Positions 1 to 6,689 are shown, counted from the first letter of the stretch. The stretch is 14,499 nt of DNA from an uncultured Collinsella sp. (GCA_959596495.1 CAUFXK010000050.1:1-14499), one strand, 5' to 3'. The notes: generated by a model from the letters alone, not told the origin. Made by a program: numbers and translations.

Positions 1-21
1 GCATATGCCTGCCGTGGGATT

Positions 22-250
22 TAAAGACGGCCAATATCCAGCCTAAGACACAAATTGATGGTAAAGTTACTTGCGACAAGGTCGCAGCTAGTCATTGATT
101 GCCCCGACTGGAGCGAGTCCTCTGTTAAAGATGGACTGAGACGTTTTCACCAATTTGGGTCCGTGCATATGGTCATTCCATAGCCACGGACCCGAATCCG
201 CGCCTACGGAATGACCATATGCACGGACTGTGCGGCCTTGTCCTTATTGG
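22..250 (+). ncRNA. Candidate retron msr-msd RNA
   Basis: This stretch lies immediately 5' of the retron effector and RT genes, where type II retrons encode the RNA that primes and templates their multicopy single-stranded DNA. It contains two short msr-like hairpins, TGCGAC/GTCGCA at 72-77/81-86 with loop AAG and GACT/AGTC at 106-109/116-119. They are followed by a long msd-like hairpin at 159-228. The a1/a2 helix that should close the RNA is not clear-cut. One option pairs CCAATA 31-36 with TATTGG 245-250 and CACA 49-52 with TGTG 229-232, across a large internal loop. The other pairs GGCC 29-32 and GAC 26-28 with GGCC 234-237 and GTC 240-242. The branching guanosine is not assigned. The RNA's identity is inferred from structure plus context; its ends are approximate. 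Confidence 0.62.
159..228 (+). repeat. msd long hairpin, perfect 21-bp inverted repeat
   Basis: Positions 159-179 are the exact reverse complement of 208-228. Inside the loop a second helix can form: TAG 181-183 with CTA 204-206, then CGGA 187-190 with TCCG 197-200, closing a CCCGAA loop. A long, nearly uninterrupted hairpin ending just before the effector start is what the reverse-transcribed msd part of a retron looks like. The repeat itself is directly visible; its role as msd is inferred from the adjacent retron RT. Confidence 0.8.
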
Positions 251-262
251 AATCGAGGTGCA

Positions 263-1270
263 ATGCTCTGCGACTGTATCAGTAAAACTGATTTGAATAT
301 CCTGAGAAATCATCTGAGGGTTTATCGTGACGTTAATAAACTGCCCTTGTTTATCTTTCCCTGCGGCGGTGATCAGAGTCTGCATTCCTCTCGACGATTC
401 TTTAGAGCTTATGTGTCCAACAATCACACCGAGGCTTTAAAAAACGTTTTTTGTCTTACCGCCGAAGACGTAGCGGAGGAAATGGACGGTTCGAGACTTA
501 ATTTACTTCAGCAAGAGGCCATGCTTGCCGACATATCTGACTGGATATTGATTTTTGCAGAGAGCTGTGGATCTTTTTGCGAGTTGGGCGCTTTCTCCGC
601 TTTGCCTCATGCTGCTTGGATTACCTCTGTTGCTGTTGGAAAGCAATATAAGGGCTCTCGGAGCTTCTTGATTGATGGGCCAGTGGAAGAAATAGCCACG
701 GGCGACTCCTCGCTTAACAAAGTCTTTTACTTAGACTTAAATAACCCAATGTCTTCGCCTGACTTGTGCCGCTTTGTTTCTGAACTAAGACCCCTTATTG
801 GTGTTAATGCTACTAAGCGGGGCAAGGCTAGCCAAAAGGCCGCTAGAAAGATGATCAATCTAGACGAGTCCAAGATTAACGTGGGCTCGCTCGTCCATGA
901 GTTACTTGATTTGCTTCAATTATTGGGCCCCATGTCGGAGACCGATTTACGAACGATATACTGTGCGGCCAAAGGCTTCCGTGCTAGTAAGCTCAAAATA
1001 TTCTCGCCCATTTTAAATGCAGACATGAAAAATGCCGGCGTTCCGATATCTTGGTCGGATGTTTGCTGCATGATGAGAGCTACCGGTCTTGTTTCTAAAG
1101 TGAGATGCAATAGGGGTCCGGATTATCTGATTAAAAGCACGATACACCTTGATTCCTATTTCATGTTTAAGAGATACGAAGACCGAGATTTCTTAAATAT
1201 GAGGGCGCGGGTAATCCTTCGTAAGAGATCAATGGGGTATGGAGGCGTTGCCGGTGTCTATTGCGGATAG
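263..1270 (+). CDS. Retron effector, nucleoside deoxyribosyltransferase-like (Ec86/St85 type)
   Basis: This is the likely toxic effector of a type II retron. In the known family the protein binds the RT-msDNA complex and is released or activated on phage infection, causing abortive infection; in Ec86 it resembles N-deoxyribosyltransferases. Visible support: an N-terminal FPCGG segment (residues 32-36), then ESCGSFCELG at residues 100-109. The latter matches the active-site loop of this fold, with Glu107 as the presumed catalytic residue. The C-terminal half (about 190-335) is rich in Lys/Arg and helical, and probably corresponds to the family's DNA-binding or winged-helix part. I chose ATG 263, preceded by GAGG 255-258; a GTG at 230 is in frame but falls at the end of the msd stem. 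The gene overlaps the RT gene downstream, so the two are probably translated together. The protein is 335 residues and appears intact. The specific enzymatic activity is untested. Confidence 0.78.
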   Translation: MLCDCISKTDLNILRNHLRVYRDVNKLPLFIFPCGGDQSLHSSRRFFRAYVSNNHTEALKNVFCLTAEDVAEEMDGSRLNLLQQEAMLADISDWILIFAESCGSFCELGAFSALPHAAWITSVAVGKQYKGSRSFLIDGPVEEIATGDSSLNKVFYLDLNNPMSSPDLCRFVSELRPLIGVNATKRGKASQKAARKMINLDESKINVGSLVHELLDLLQLLGPMSETDLRTIYCAAKGFRASKLKIFSPILNADMKNAGVPISWSDVCCMMRATGLVSKVRCNRGPDYLIKSTIHLDSYFMFKRYEDRDFLNMRARVILRKRSMGYGGVAGVYCG

Positions 1271-2195
1271 AATTTGCTTCGACCTTGGAATGACAAATCG
1301 TCAGCTATTGGGCCTTGTAAGCTCAACGACAGATAGGTATCACTGTTTTTCTGCCGGTGGGAGAAAGATTGTTGCGCCTCGGCCAGATTTGAAGCTCGTC
1401 CAATGTTGGATTTCGGATTATATAAATACGGAGTTTGATATAGATCTTCCTTACGCTACAGCCTACGAAAAGGGCTCAAGTGTCTGCCGTAATGCCGGGC
1501 TCCATGCTAAGAGTAGTCATTTTCTTCTGCTTGATATTCGTCATTTCTTTGAGTCCTGCACTCAGCAAATGGTTAGGAATTTGTTTTCAGGGGGAACGTA
1601 TCGGTCGACGAACACTGAATCTCGCTCGCGTCTTACTGCAGACGATGTCGATCTTCTTGTAACTCTATCTTGCTATCGGGGCTCTCTTGCAACGGGCTCT
1701 CCGTGCTCGCCTTTTATCGCCAATCGCATAATGGCTTCGTTTGACCATGAGATTGCAGCTAGACTAGGCGATAGATTCGTCTACTCGCGATACTCTGACG
1801 ACATCTGCATTTCATCAACTGAATGGATAGACTCCGCGGAGATTTCAGCCATTGTCGATGACCGCCTAAAGCAAAAGGGTTTTGATCTGAATAAGGACAA
1901 AACTCGTTGTTTTGGGCGAGGGCACCTTCGTAAAATCACGGGCATCTATCTTGACTGCAATGGCGTCCTTCGACTGGGGCCCCAAAGAAAAGCAGAGCTA
2001 AAGTGCTCGTTATACCAGGTGCTTATGCGCGAGTGCGATCGTAATTACGCCCATCGCGTTTTAGGCCACTTGAGCTTTTGCAAACAGGTTGAACCGGATT
2101 ATTGCAATGCGCTTTTAGCCAAGTACGCGAGCTATGGTAAGGCTGTTTCTTGCGGAGGAGTTATGCCAGCGTTAGTAGAGCTCGCCTATGGGTGA
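1254..2195 (+). CDS. Retron reverse transcriptase
   Basis: This enzyme reverse-transcribes part of the adjacent RNA, leaving a branched RNA-DNA hybrid (msDNA). All expected RT landmarks are present, numbered from the GTG start: the retron-specific NAxxH motif as NAGLH (80-84), the first catalytic Asp94 in LLLDI followed by RHFF, the GSPCSP block (148-153), and the catalytic YSDD box (180-183). After these come KTR and the retron VTG motif in the form ITG (228-230). The length of 313 residues is normal for retron RTs, with no extra fused domain. GTG 1254 has a well-placed GGAGG at 1241-1245. The upstream in-frame ATG 1239 has no comparable site and overlaps that ribosome-binding sequence. The start lies 17 bases inside the effector gene, implying translational coupling. 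Confidence 0.88.
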   Translation: MSIADRICFDLGMTNRQLLGLVSSTTDRYHCFSAGGRKIVAPRPDLKLVQCWISDYINTEFDIDLPYATAYEKGSSVCRNAGLHAKSSHFLLLDIRHFFESCTQQMVRNLFSGGTYRSTNTESRSRLTADDVDLLVTLSCYRGSLATGSPCSPFIANRIMASFDHEIAARLGDRFVYSRYSDDICISSTEWIDSAEISAIVDDRLKQKGFDLNKDKTRCFGRGHLRKITGIYLDCNGVLRLGPQRKAELKCSLYQVLMRECDRNYAHRVLGHLSFCKQVEPDYCNALLAKYASYGKAVSCGGVMPALVELAYG

Positions 2196-2575
2196 TTGGC
2201 GGGCGACTTGCTGGCGGCATGTGACGGTTGTGTTGGCTTGCTTTTTGAACCATTCTCGAATTGGTTGCATATTCTATTAAATTTTGGACAGTTAATACTT
2301 CGAGGGAGTCGAAGCGCTTTGAGTATTTACTGCTTGAGCACCGCTGAATATCGCGAATCAATGCCGCCGATATTGCGCTTTGGCACCGGGCCCGACACTG
2401 GTCCCGGTGCTTTTTTACTACCGTTTTCTTGCTAACGTCCGGTCCTGCTGCGCTGCCGCATGTTGACTTCGCTCATTGTTAGTACAGGTCGTATCATGCG
2501 CGTCTTTGTCCGTGATGGTTGTTTCTTCTCGGATGAAGTGGTCGAACGATCGGATTTTAAGCTAATGAACTGGGG
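2196..2575. other. Non-coding stretch after the retron
   Basis: I see no convincing gene here. It holds a short hairpin, CTTCGA 2298-2303 with TCGAAG 2309-2314 and loop GGGAG, and the strong terminator at 2383-2416 listed separately. A frame beginning at ATG 2496 could encode about 50 residues but runs into the antisense of the next gene and resembles nothing I recognise. The long 190-base trailer between the RT stop and the terminator could be a structured 3' end of the retron transcript, or simply spacer. Confidence 0.5.
2383..2416 (+). terminator. Strong intrinsic terminator downstream of the retron
   Basis: GCACCGGG 2383-2390 pairs perfectly with CCCGGTGC 2403-2410 and is followed directly by six T residues (2411-2416). 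It would end the retron transcript on the plus strand. Confidence 0.88.
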
Positions 2576-3274
2576 CTATTTAATAAAATCCTTCCTCCTG
2601 ATGCGACCAAGGTGGCGGTCCAGTTCGTATAAAGCGTCAATGTAAAGCTCGGCAGAATTGCGTATGTCTCGCATGTCGAGGCAGCATCTTTCAAAGTGCA
2701 GCTTGCCTTTTTGTTCTGTGGCGCTGCGGATATTGCGACATGTCATCAATGCGATGTCATTATCGCCCACGCAGCTGATTCTTGAAAATCCTTTTGGTGT
2801 GATGCGATAAATAACTGCCTTAGGAAAGGAATCAAGTAGGCTTTTCCCTCTTATATCAATGCAGATTCTCCCTTCTGGTCCAAAACCATAATCCTGATGT
2901 CTAGTTGAATTGAGGGGGTGGGCAATAACTACCGAACGAACAACTTGGAGATACTTGCTCGCGTCGTCGAGTTCGCTTTGTTTAGAGAACTCAAAATCGT
3001 TTTTGATCTCTTTTCTCAGACAGTTCTCTTAAATTTGCCAGAACGCATCTTTTATCCATGTAGCAAGTGCCACAAGATAAACGGTGTCCTTTGGGTTGGG
3101 CAAGAAGCCCCCGCCGATAGTGGAATTGAAATCTTGAATGCTGTATTTAGCCTTAAGGATGAGATCGGACATTAATTCAAAATGATCGGAGTCCTTCCAG
3201 GGCCATTTCTTCCATATGCCGCCTCCGTGTTCACCTAAATCATCGGTGGTCTTTATTTTTTCGATTGCTTGCAT
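2576..3274 (-). pseudogene. Unrecognised gene interrupted by one in-frame TAA
   Basis: On the minus strand an open frame runs from ATG 3274-3272 to TAG 2578-2576 (232 sense codons), broken only by TAA at 3031-3029, after residue 81. The frame is the same on both sides, so a single substitution explains it (CAA to TAA would suffice). The start has AGGAG at 3283-3279, four bases before the ATG. Both halves have protein-like composition, with segments such as NPKDTVYLVALATWIKDAFW before the stop and SKYLQVVRSVVIAHPL after it. The RSVVIAH stretch fits the loose R-x4-6-H pattern of HEPN ribonucleases, but one short match is weak evidence and I do not assign a function. No start codon with a ribosome-binding site allows separate expression of the second half before GTG 2770. 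Confidence 0.72.
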
Positions 3275-3285
3275 GTCTCTCCTGT

Positions 3286-3408
3286 CTATTCGATTTGCTG
3301 CAGCGCTCCTTTTATTGTCTTGATATCAACATGGTTCCCATTAATGGCTAAAATCTGCCTGCTACCCAAAGAATGAGTCCAAAGGTTGATTTGGAGGATT
3401 AGCGGCAT
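3286..3408 (-). CDS. Possible 40-residue peptide upstream of the broken gene
   Basis: The frame starts at ATG 3408-3406 and ends at TAG 3288-3286, 11 bases before the start of the interrupted gene on the same strand, so it could be co-transcribed with it. The predicted peptide begins MPLILQINLW. I do not recognise it and see no good ribosome-binding site. The frame stays open further upstream to about 3654, but that part looks like non-coding sequence read through, since it spans a terminator hairpin and part of an inverted repeat. It may be only the leader of the neighbouring gene. Confidence 0.28.
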   Translation of the reverse strand: MPLILQINLWTHSLGSRQILAINGNHVDIKTIKGALQQIE

Positions 3409-3490
3409 AGGATTGATGGACCCCGAGCTTTCCCTTAAAGTAAGCCTTGTGATGAGGCCTTGCGACGGTATGTCCGGCTTGGTCCGTGGT

Positions 3491-3510
3491 AACCGCCGAA
3501 AGGCGGTTTT
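3491..3510 (+). terminator. Intrinsic terminator with GAAA tetraloop
   Basis: AACCGCC 3491-3497 pairs with GGCGGTT 3502-3508 around a GAAA loop, and a T run extends to 3510. Nothing convincing is coded on the plus strand just upstream, so it may be the surviving end of a lost gene. Confidence 0.6.
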
Positions 3511-3583
3511 CGTGTTTAAGAGGCTGTTTACCGAGGGCATTTGTCCGTATCCGCTTCTGGGCAGTGGGCTTTTATCGCGAATT

Positions 3584-3707
3584 TCGGAAGTGCGGGGAAA
3601 ATCGAAACTTGCCGCGCACACTCCGATTTTTGCCAACAAAATCGCAGGCCGCAAGAGTCCAAACCTGGGGCCTAGTCGACAGGTCCCATTTTTTACCGCA
3701 CTTCCGA
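3584..3707. repeat. Inverted-repeat element, copy 1 (about 124 bp)
   Basis: TCGGAAGTGCGG 3584-3595 is perfectly complementary to CCGCACTTCCGA 3696-3707. The match continues imperfectly inward through GGAAAAT on the left and ATTTTTTA on the right. The interior carries further short complementary pieces. CGACAGGT 3677-3684 is repeated inverted as ACCTGTCG 3712-3719 just beyond the right end. A related element of the same size lies at 4448-4572, sharing the end CGGAAGT and the right flank ACTTCCGAGTT. There is no room for a transposase. It could be a small non-autonomous element or a species-specific intergenic repeat. Confidence 0.6.
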
Positions 3708-3779
3708 GTTCACCTGTCGATAATGTGCGGCGGCCTCTGGAACCTCCGAGAGCGTCGGCCTTTTAGCATAAAGCGCATC

Positions 3780-3797
3780 GCCCCCCCCGGGGGGGGC
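3780..3797. repeat. C8G8 perfect palindrome
   Basis: Eight C residues followed directly by eight G residues, closed by a G-C pair at the ends, give an 18-base perfect palindrome with no loop. It could form a cruciform or a very stable RNA hairpin. A T-poor tail (CTTCTGG) follows, so it is not a standard intrinsic terminator. Confidence 0.85.
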
Positions 3798-4158
3798 TTC
3801 TGGGGCGCGGCTCTTCTGGTTAAACTACTCAATTCTTAATGCTCACCGTGCTTAATTCTCGATGACCATTCGGACTATTTTTAAGTGGGCATCAACAGGT
3901 TGAGTCGGGAAGGGGGGAGCTGAGGTGGATGAGGCGTATTTGTCCTGGCGTTATGTTCCGCACTTATTTGACCATGCACGATACGGTAGCTTCAGCTTGC
4001 GGCTGTTTTGCGCTTCTTCGAGATCCCACACCGTACCTTCCAGGTCCGATTTATGTCCGCGCCAGTAGTTATGCTTTAAGCAAAGCGGCACGAGTGAACT
4101 TGCTACAAGCCTCATGCTGTGAGCACGTTAGCCAATCGGTCGTGAAGGCGAGGTGAGT
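3798..4158. other. Mostly unassigned stretch upstream of the DUF2188 gene
   Basis: No gene can be supported here. A 75-codon frame at 3929-4156 has a purine-rich GGGGGGAG at 3912-3919, nine bases before its ATG, and its TGA stops three bases before the DUF2188 ATG, so it could be a coupled leader peptide. However, its predicted product (beginning MRRICPGVMF, with five cysteines) resembles nothing I know. An alternative frame from GTG 3925 yields a 47-residue peptide containing WRYVPHLFDHARYG. The stretch may carry the promoter of the downstream gene; I cannot pick one. Confidence 0.35.
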
Positions 4159-4386
4159 ATGAAAGGTAGAAACCAGCACGTTACGAAGCGGGCGGATGGC
4201 AAATGGCAGGTTAAGGGTGAGGGGGCGCGTCGCGCTTCCTTTGTTACGACGACCCAGGGCGAAGCTATAAAGCGCGGTCGTCAAATTAGTTCTAATCAGC
4301 ACTCTGAGCTAATCACCCATCGTCCCGATGGCAGAATCCGCGCAAAGGATTCCCATGGGCACGATCCCTTCCCGCCGAGAGGATAG
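4159..4386 (+). CDS. DUF2188 family small protein
   Basis: This 75-residue protein of unknown function matches the DUF2188 pattern along its whole length. It has the N-terminal RNQHV followed by GKWQVKGEGA, a central TTTQGEAIKRGRQ helix, and the C-terminal HRPDGRIRAKDS with HGHDPFPPRG. Members are small, are common as stand-alone genes in bacteria, and have no established biochemical role. I prefer ATG 4159 with GAGG at 4150-4153; GTG 4153 two codons upstream is in frame but sits inside that ribosome-binding sequence. No partner gene is adjacent: it stands alone between two inverted-repeat elements in the accessory half. Confidence 0.82.
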   Translation: MKGRNQHVTKRADGKWQVKGEGARRASFVTTTQGEAIKRGRQISSNQHSELITHRPDGRIRAKDSHGHDPFPPRG

Positions 4387-4447
4387 GGGCTTGACGCCAT
4401 TGTGGCTGCGGGCATGGATTAGCGTGTCCGCAGCCGCAAGCGCCTTC

Positions 4448-4572
4448 CGGAAGTATGTGGCAAATTCTGGAATCCCCGAGCACAACGGCTTTTCCACATA
4501 TAGGATCCGCAGGTAGAAGCATTGCGGTATTCCGGAGCGCTCGGCACGCCAGGGATTTGCTGCATACTTCCG
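4448..4572. repeat. Inverted-repeat element, copy 2 (about 125 bp)
   Basis: CGGAAGTATGTGGCAAAT 4448-4465 pairs with ATTTGCTGCATACTTCCG 4555-4572 at 16 of 18 positions. An inner pair, CCGAGC 4476-4481 and GCTCGG 4539-4544, can extend the fold. The left arm agrees with the left arm of copy 1 (3585-3602) at 14 of 18 positions, and the total length is nearly the same. It ends 43 bases before the -35 of the rloA promoter. No open reading frame inside it looks real. Confidence 0.6.
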
Positions 4573-4614
4573 AGTTTTTGGCCTTGTGCCCTTTGTTCTA
4601 GATGCTGCAAACAC

Positions 4615-4642
4615 TTGATTGATGCTATTTAAGGTCTATAAT
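4615..4642 (+). promoter_or_regulatory. Sigma-70-type promoter of the rloA-rloB pair
   Basis: TTGATT at 4615-4620 and a consensus TATAAT at 4637-4642 are separated by 16 bases. Transcription would begin near 4649. This rules out the in-frame TTG 4619 and ATG 4622 as starts of the downstream gene. Confidence 0.68.
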
Positions 4643-4696
4643 CAAATAAAAACTCTGAAATATCTTTTCAAAACAATGAAAGGAATTTTGAGGACG

Positions 4697-5914
4697 ATGC
4701 TTTGCCAGTTTACCTTCAGGAACTATAGATCCTATCGCGACGAAACTGAGCTTTCCATGCAGGCAACATCGATGAGGGAGTTCGAGCGCTCCCTTATAGA
4801 GTGCCCTGACGGGCAGAGCTTCCTTCCGGTGGCTGCGGTTTACGGGCCTAACGCTGGCGGCAAGTCTAACCTGCTCGAGGCTCTTGACTATATTCGTTCG
4901 GCGGTGGCAAGGCCGATCAGATTGTTGTCTGCCAGCACTGATGCGCCAGAAGGTAACCGATCTTCAATACCCCGTTGCTCTGCGTTCGAGTTCGATGACG
5001 TGTCGGCTGCTAAGCCCACCGAGTTCGAGCTCTACTATCGCGCGGGTGAGCATGAGTACCGCTATGTCCTGTCCGTGCATGCGGACGAGATCGTGTCCGA
5101 GGGACTGTGGCGGCGCAAATTGGGAGCTTCGCGTACGGCAATGTTGTTCGAGCGCGAGGGTGCTGAGGTCGAGCTCGGTCCCACGCTGCGCAAACTTGTT
5201 ACGGCTGCGAGATTCAACCCGAGTCTGCCGTACCTGTCGTTCCTCTGTATCAACTTTGACGCGCCGGTGATCAAGGAGGCTGCCAGCTGGTTTCTTGATG
5301 GCGTGTTCCTGAACTACAACAGCTCTTACCTGGAGCGGATGCTCGAGCAATTGCTGGACGAGGCGGAGTCGCCCGAGGTCACGCGCTTTCTGCGCGCCGT
5401 CGACGTACGCATCGATGGCTTTAGGGTGGAGAAGGCCCCGGAATGGCGCGGCCAGCGCGTCTTTGTGAGGCACGAGGTGGACGGCAAGGGCTATGAGCTG
5501 CGCCTTTCTGAGGAGTCAGCCGGCACACAGAAGCTCATGGGGCTAGCTGCATATCTGATGGCTGCGCTCGAGCGCGGCACTACCGTTGTGGTCGACGAAC
5601 TTGACGCCAAGCTTCATCCGAAGCTCCTGCGCTACGTGATTCTGTTGTTTAAGGATCCCGAGGTCAACAAGAGCGGCGCGCAGCTCATCTTCTCGTCCCA
5701 GGACGTGTCCACAATGCGAAACGACGTGTTCCGCCGCGACGAGATATGGTTCGCCGCACGCGGCGAGGGGGAGGCGAGCCAGCTATGGTCGCTCGCCGAC
5801 ATCCACGAGTCAAATGGCAACCTGGTCAGCAAGAACGCGGCATTCGACAAGCAGTACCTGTCTGGCCGCTATGGTGCCGACCCGTATCTCACGCGCATTG
5901 AGGAGTGGGATTAG
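4697..5914 (+). CDS. rloA: RloA-like AAA/ABC-type ATPase (AbiLi-related)
   Basis: This is the ATPase half of a two-gene defence module related to RloAB and lactococcal AbiL, in which an SMC/OLD-like ATPase acts with a Toprim-type partner. Motifs, numbered from ATG 4697, are the N-terminal CQFTFRNYRSYRDETELSM typical of the family, Walker A GPNAGGKS (50-57), an ABC-signature-like SEESAGTQ (271-278), and Walker B VVVDELD (297-303, with Asp300 and Glu301). The position of the usual H-loop reads FSSQD, with Gln335 in place of His. Length is 405 residues. ATG 4697 has GAGGA at 4690-4694 and begins at the conserved family N-terminus. TTG 4688, with AAAGGA upstream, and ATG 4676 are alternatives. 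The stop is one base before the next ATG, so the pair is one operon. Confidence 0.82.
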   Translation: MLCQFTFRNYRSYRDETELSMQATSMREFERSLIECPDGQSFLPVAAVYGPNAGGKSNLLEALDYIRSAVARPIRLLSASTDAPEGNRSSIPRCSAFEFDDVSAAKPTEFELYYRAGEHEYRYVLSVHADEIVSEGLWRRKLGASRTAMLFEREGAEVELGPTLRKLVTAARFNPSLPYLSFLCINFDAPVIKEAASWFLDGVFLNYNSSYLERMLEQLLDEAESPEVTRFLRAVDVRIDGFRVEKAPEWRGQRVFVRHEVDGKGYELRLSEESAGTQKLMGLAAYLMAALERGTTVVVDELDAKLHPKLLRYVILLFKDPEVNKSGAQLIFSSQDVSTMRNDVFRRDEIWFAARGEGEASQLWSLADIHESNGNLVSKNAAFDKQYLSGRYGADPYLTRIEEWD

Positions 5915-5915
5915 T

Positions 5916-6581
5916 ATGGCCGCGAAAAAGTCGAGGGACTGGCGCAGCGGCAAGCGCGAGGGACGCTCTCGCATGGTACAGATGACGCGCCATCTCGTGG
6001 TGACCGAGGGCAAGGAGACTGAGCCTCGATACTTTGAGGGCGTGCGCGCCGCGTTAGGCGCAGCAAATGAGCGGAAGGTTGCCGTAGTCGTTAAGGGGAC
6101 TGGCAAACATACTCTCGACCTACTTGACTTCGCTGTCGAACACTGTCGCTATGCTCCTGAGACGTTTGACCATGTGTGGCTTGTATTTGATAAGGATGAT
6201 TTCTCTGCATCCGATTTCGATGCGATGGAGAGCAAATGCGCCGAGCTCACCGATGGATTGAGGACGTTTCATGCGCTGTGGTCGAACCCCTGCTTTGAGC
6301 TGTGGCCCCTTCTGCACCTTCGATATACGACTGCTCCCATGTCGGCCGCAGAGTGCTAGCGTGGCCTCGCTCAAGCCATGTCTAAAGACCTGGGCATTGA
6401 GTACCGCAAGAATTTGGCAGGGCTGTTCGAGGTGGTGGACGGCAAACGAGGCGAGGCGTTGCAGCGTGCTGGACGCCTCGTCACATACCATAGGGGGCTG
6501 GGTAACGTTAAACCATCCGCGCAAAACCCTGCAACCAAGGTGGGCGAGATATTCGATGTGATTGGGCCGTATCTGGTTTGA
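5916..6581 (+). pseudogene. rloB: RloB-like Toprim protein gene interrupted by in-frame TAG
   Basis: This partner of the upstream ATPase carries a Toprim-like nuclease core. From ATG 5916 the frame reads VVTEGKETEPRYF (Glu31 the presumed metal ligand), VWLVFDKDD (Asp92, Asp94 and Asp95), and SNPCFELWPLLH (123-134). It is then cut by TAG at 6357-6359, after residue 147. The same frame continues without a shift for 73 more codons, through GIEYRKNLAGLFEVVDG and KPSAQNPATKVGEIFDVI, to TGA 6579-6581. Without the TAG the product would be about 221 residues, a normal RloB length. A single change (for example CAG to TAG) explains it. The downstream ATG 6378 has no ribosome-binding site. AGGAG at 5901-5905 serves the true start. 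It could still be a working truncated protein or a suppressed stop, but simple decay is more likely. Confidence 0.8.
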
Positions 6582-6689
6582 CGGTCAAGTTCGATCGGGC
6601 TTGATAAGACTGGAGATTCATGAAAGATGTTGTTTCGGGCTGCCTGCCGTCTTTAACTGGATTGACCTTTTGGGACCCGATAGGATACT

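Noticed and set aside
2460..2645. Plus-strand frame containing MRVFVRDGCFFSDE
   Set aside because: Short, no ribosome-binding site, no recognised family, and its end overlaps the antisense of the broken gene; a relic cannot be excluded.
2918..3175. Plus-strand frame of 85 codons
   Set aside because: Lies opposite the interrupted minus-strand gene, whose translation on both sides of the stop looks much more protein-like.
3491..3707. A riboswitch upstream of a plus-strand gene
   Set aside because: The hairpins are followed by no gene that could be regulated; they fit a terminator plus an inverted-repeat element better.
3386..3839. Overlapping plus-strand frames of 117-126 codons
   Set aside because: They run through a terminator hairpin, an inverted-repeat element and the C8G8 tract, and contain nothing protein-like.
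6378..6581. Separate small gene starting at ATG 6378
   Set aside because: Same frame as rloB, no ribosome-binding site, and the sequence is the C-terminal part of RloB; treated as one interrupted gene.
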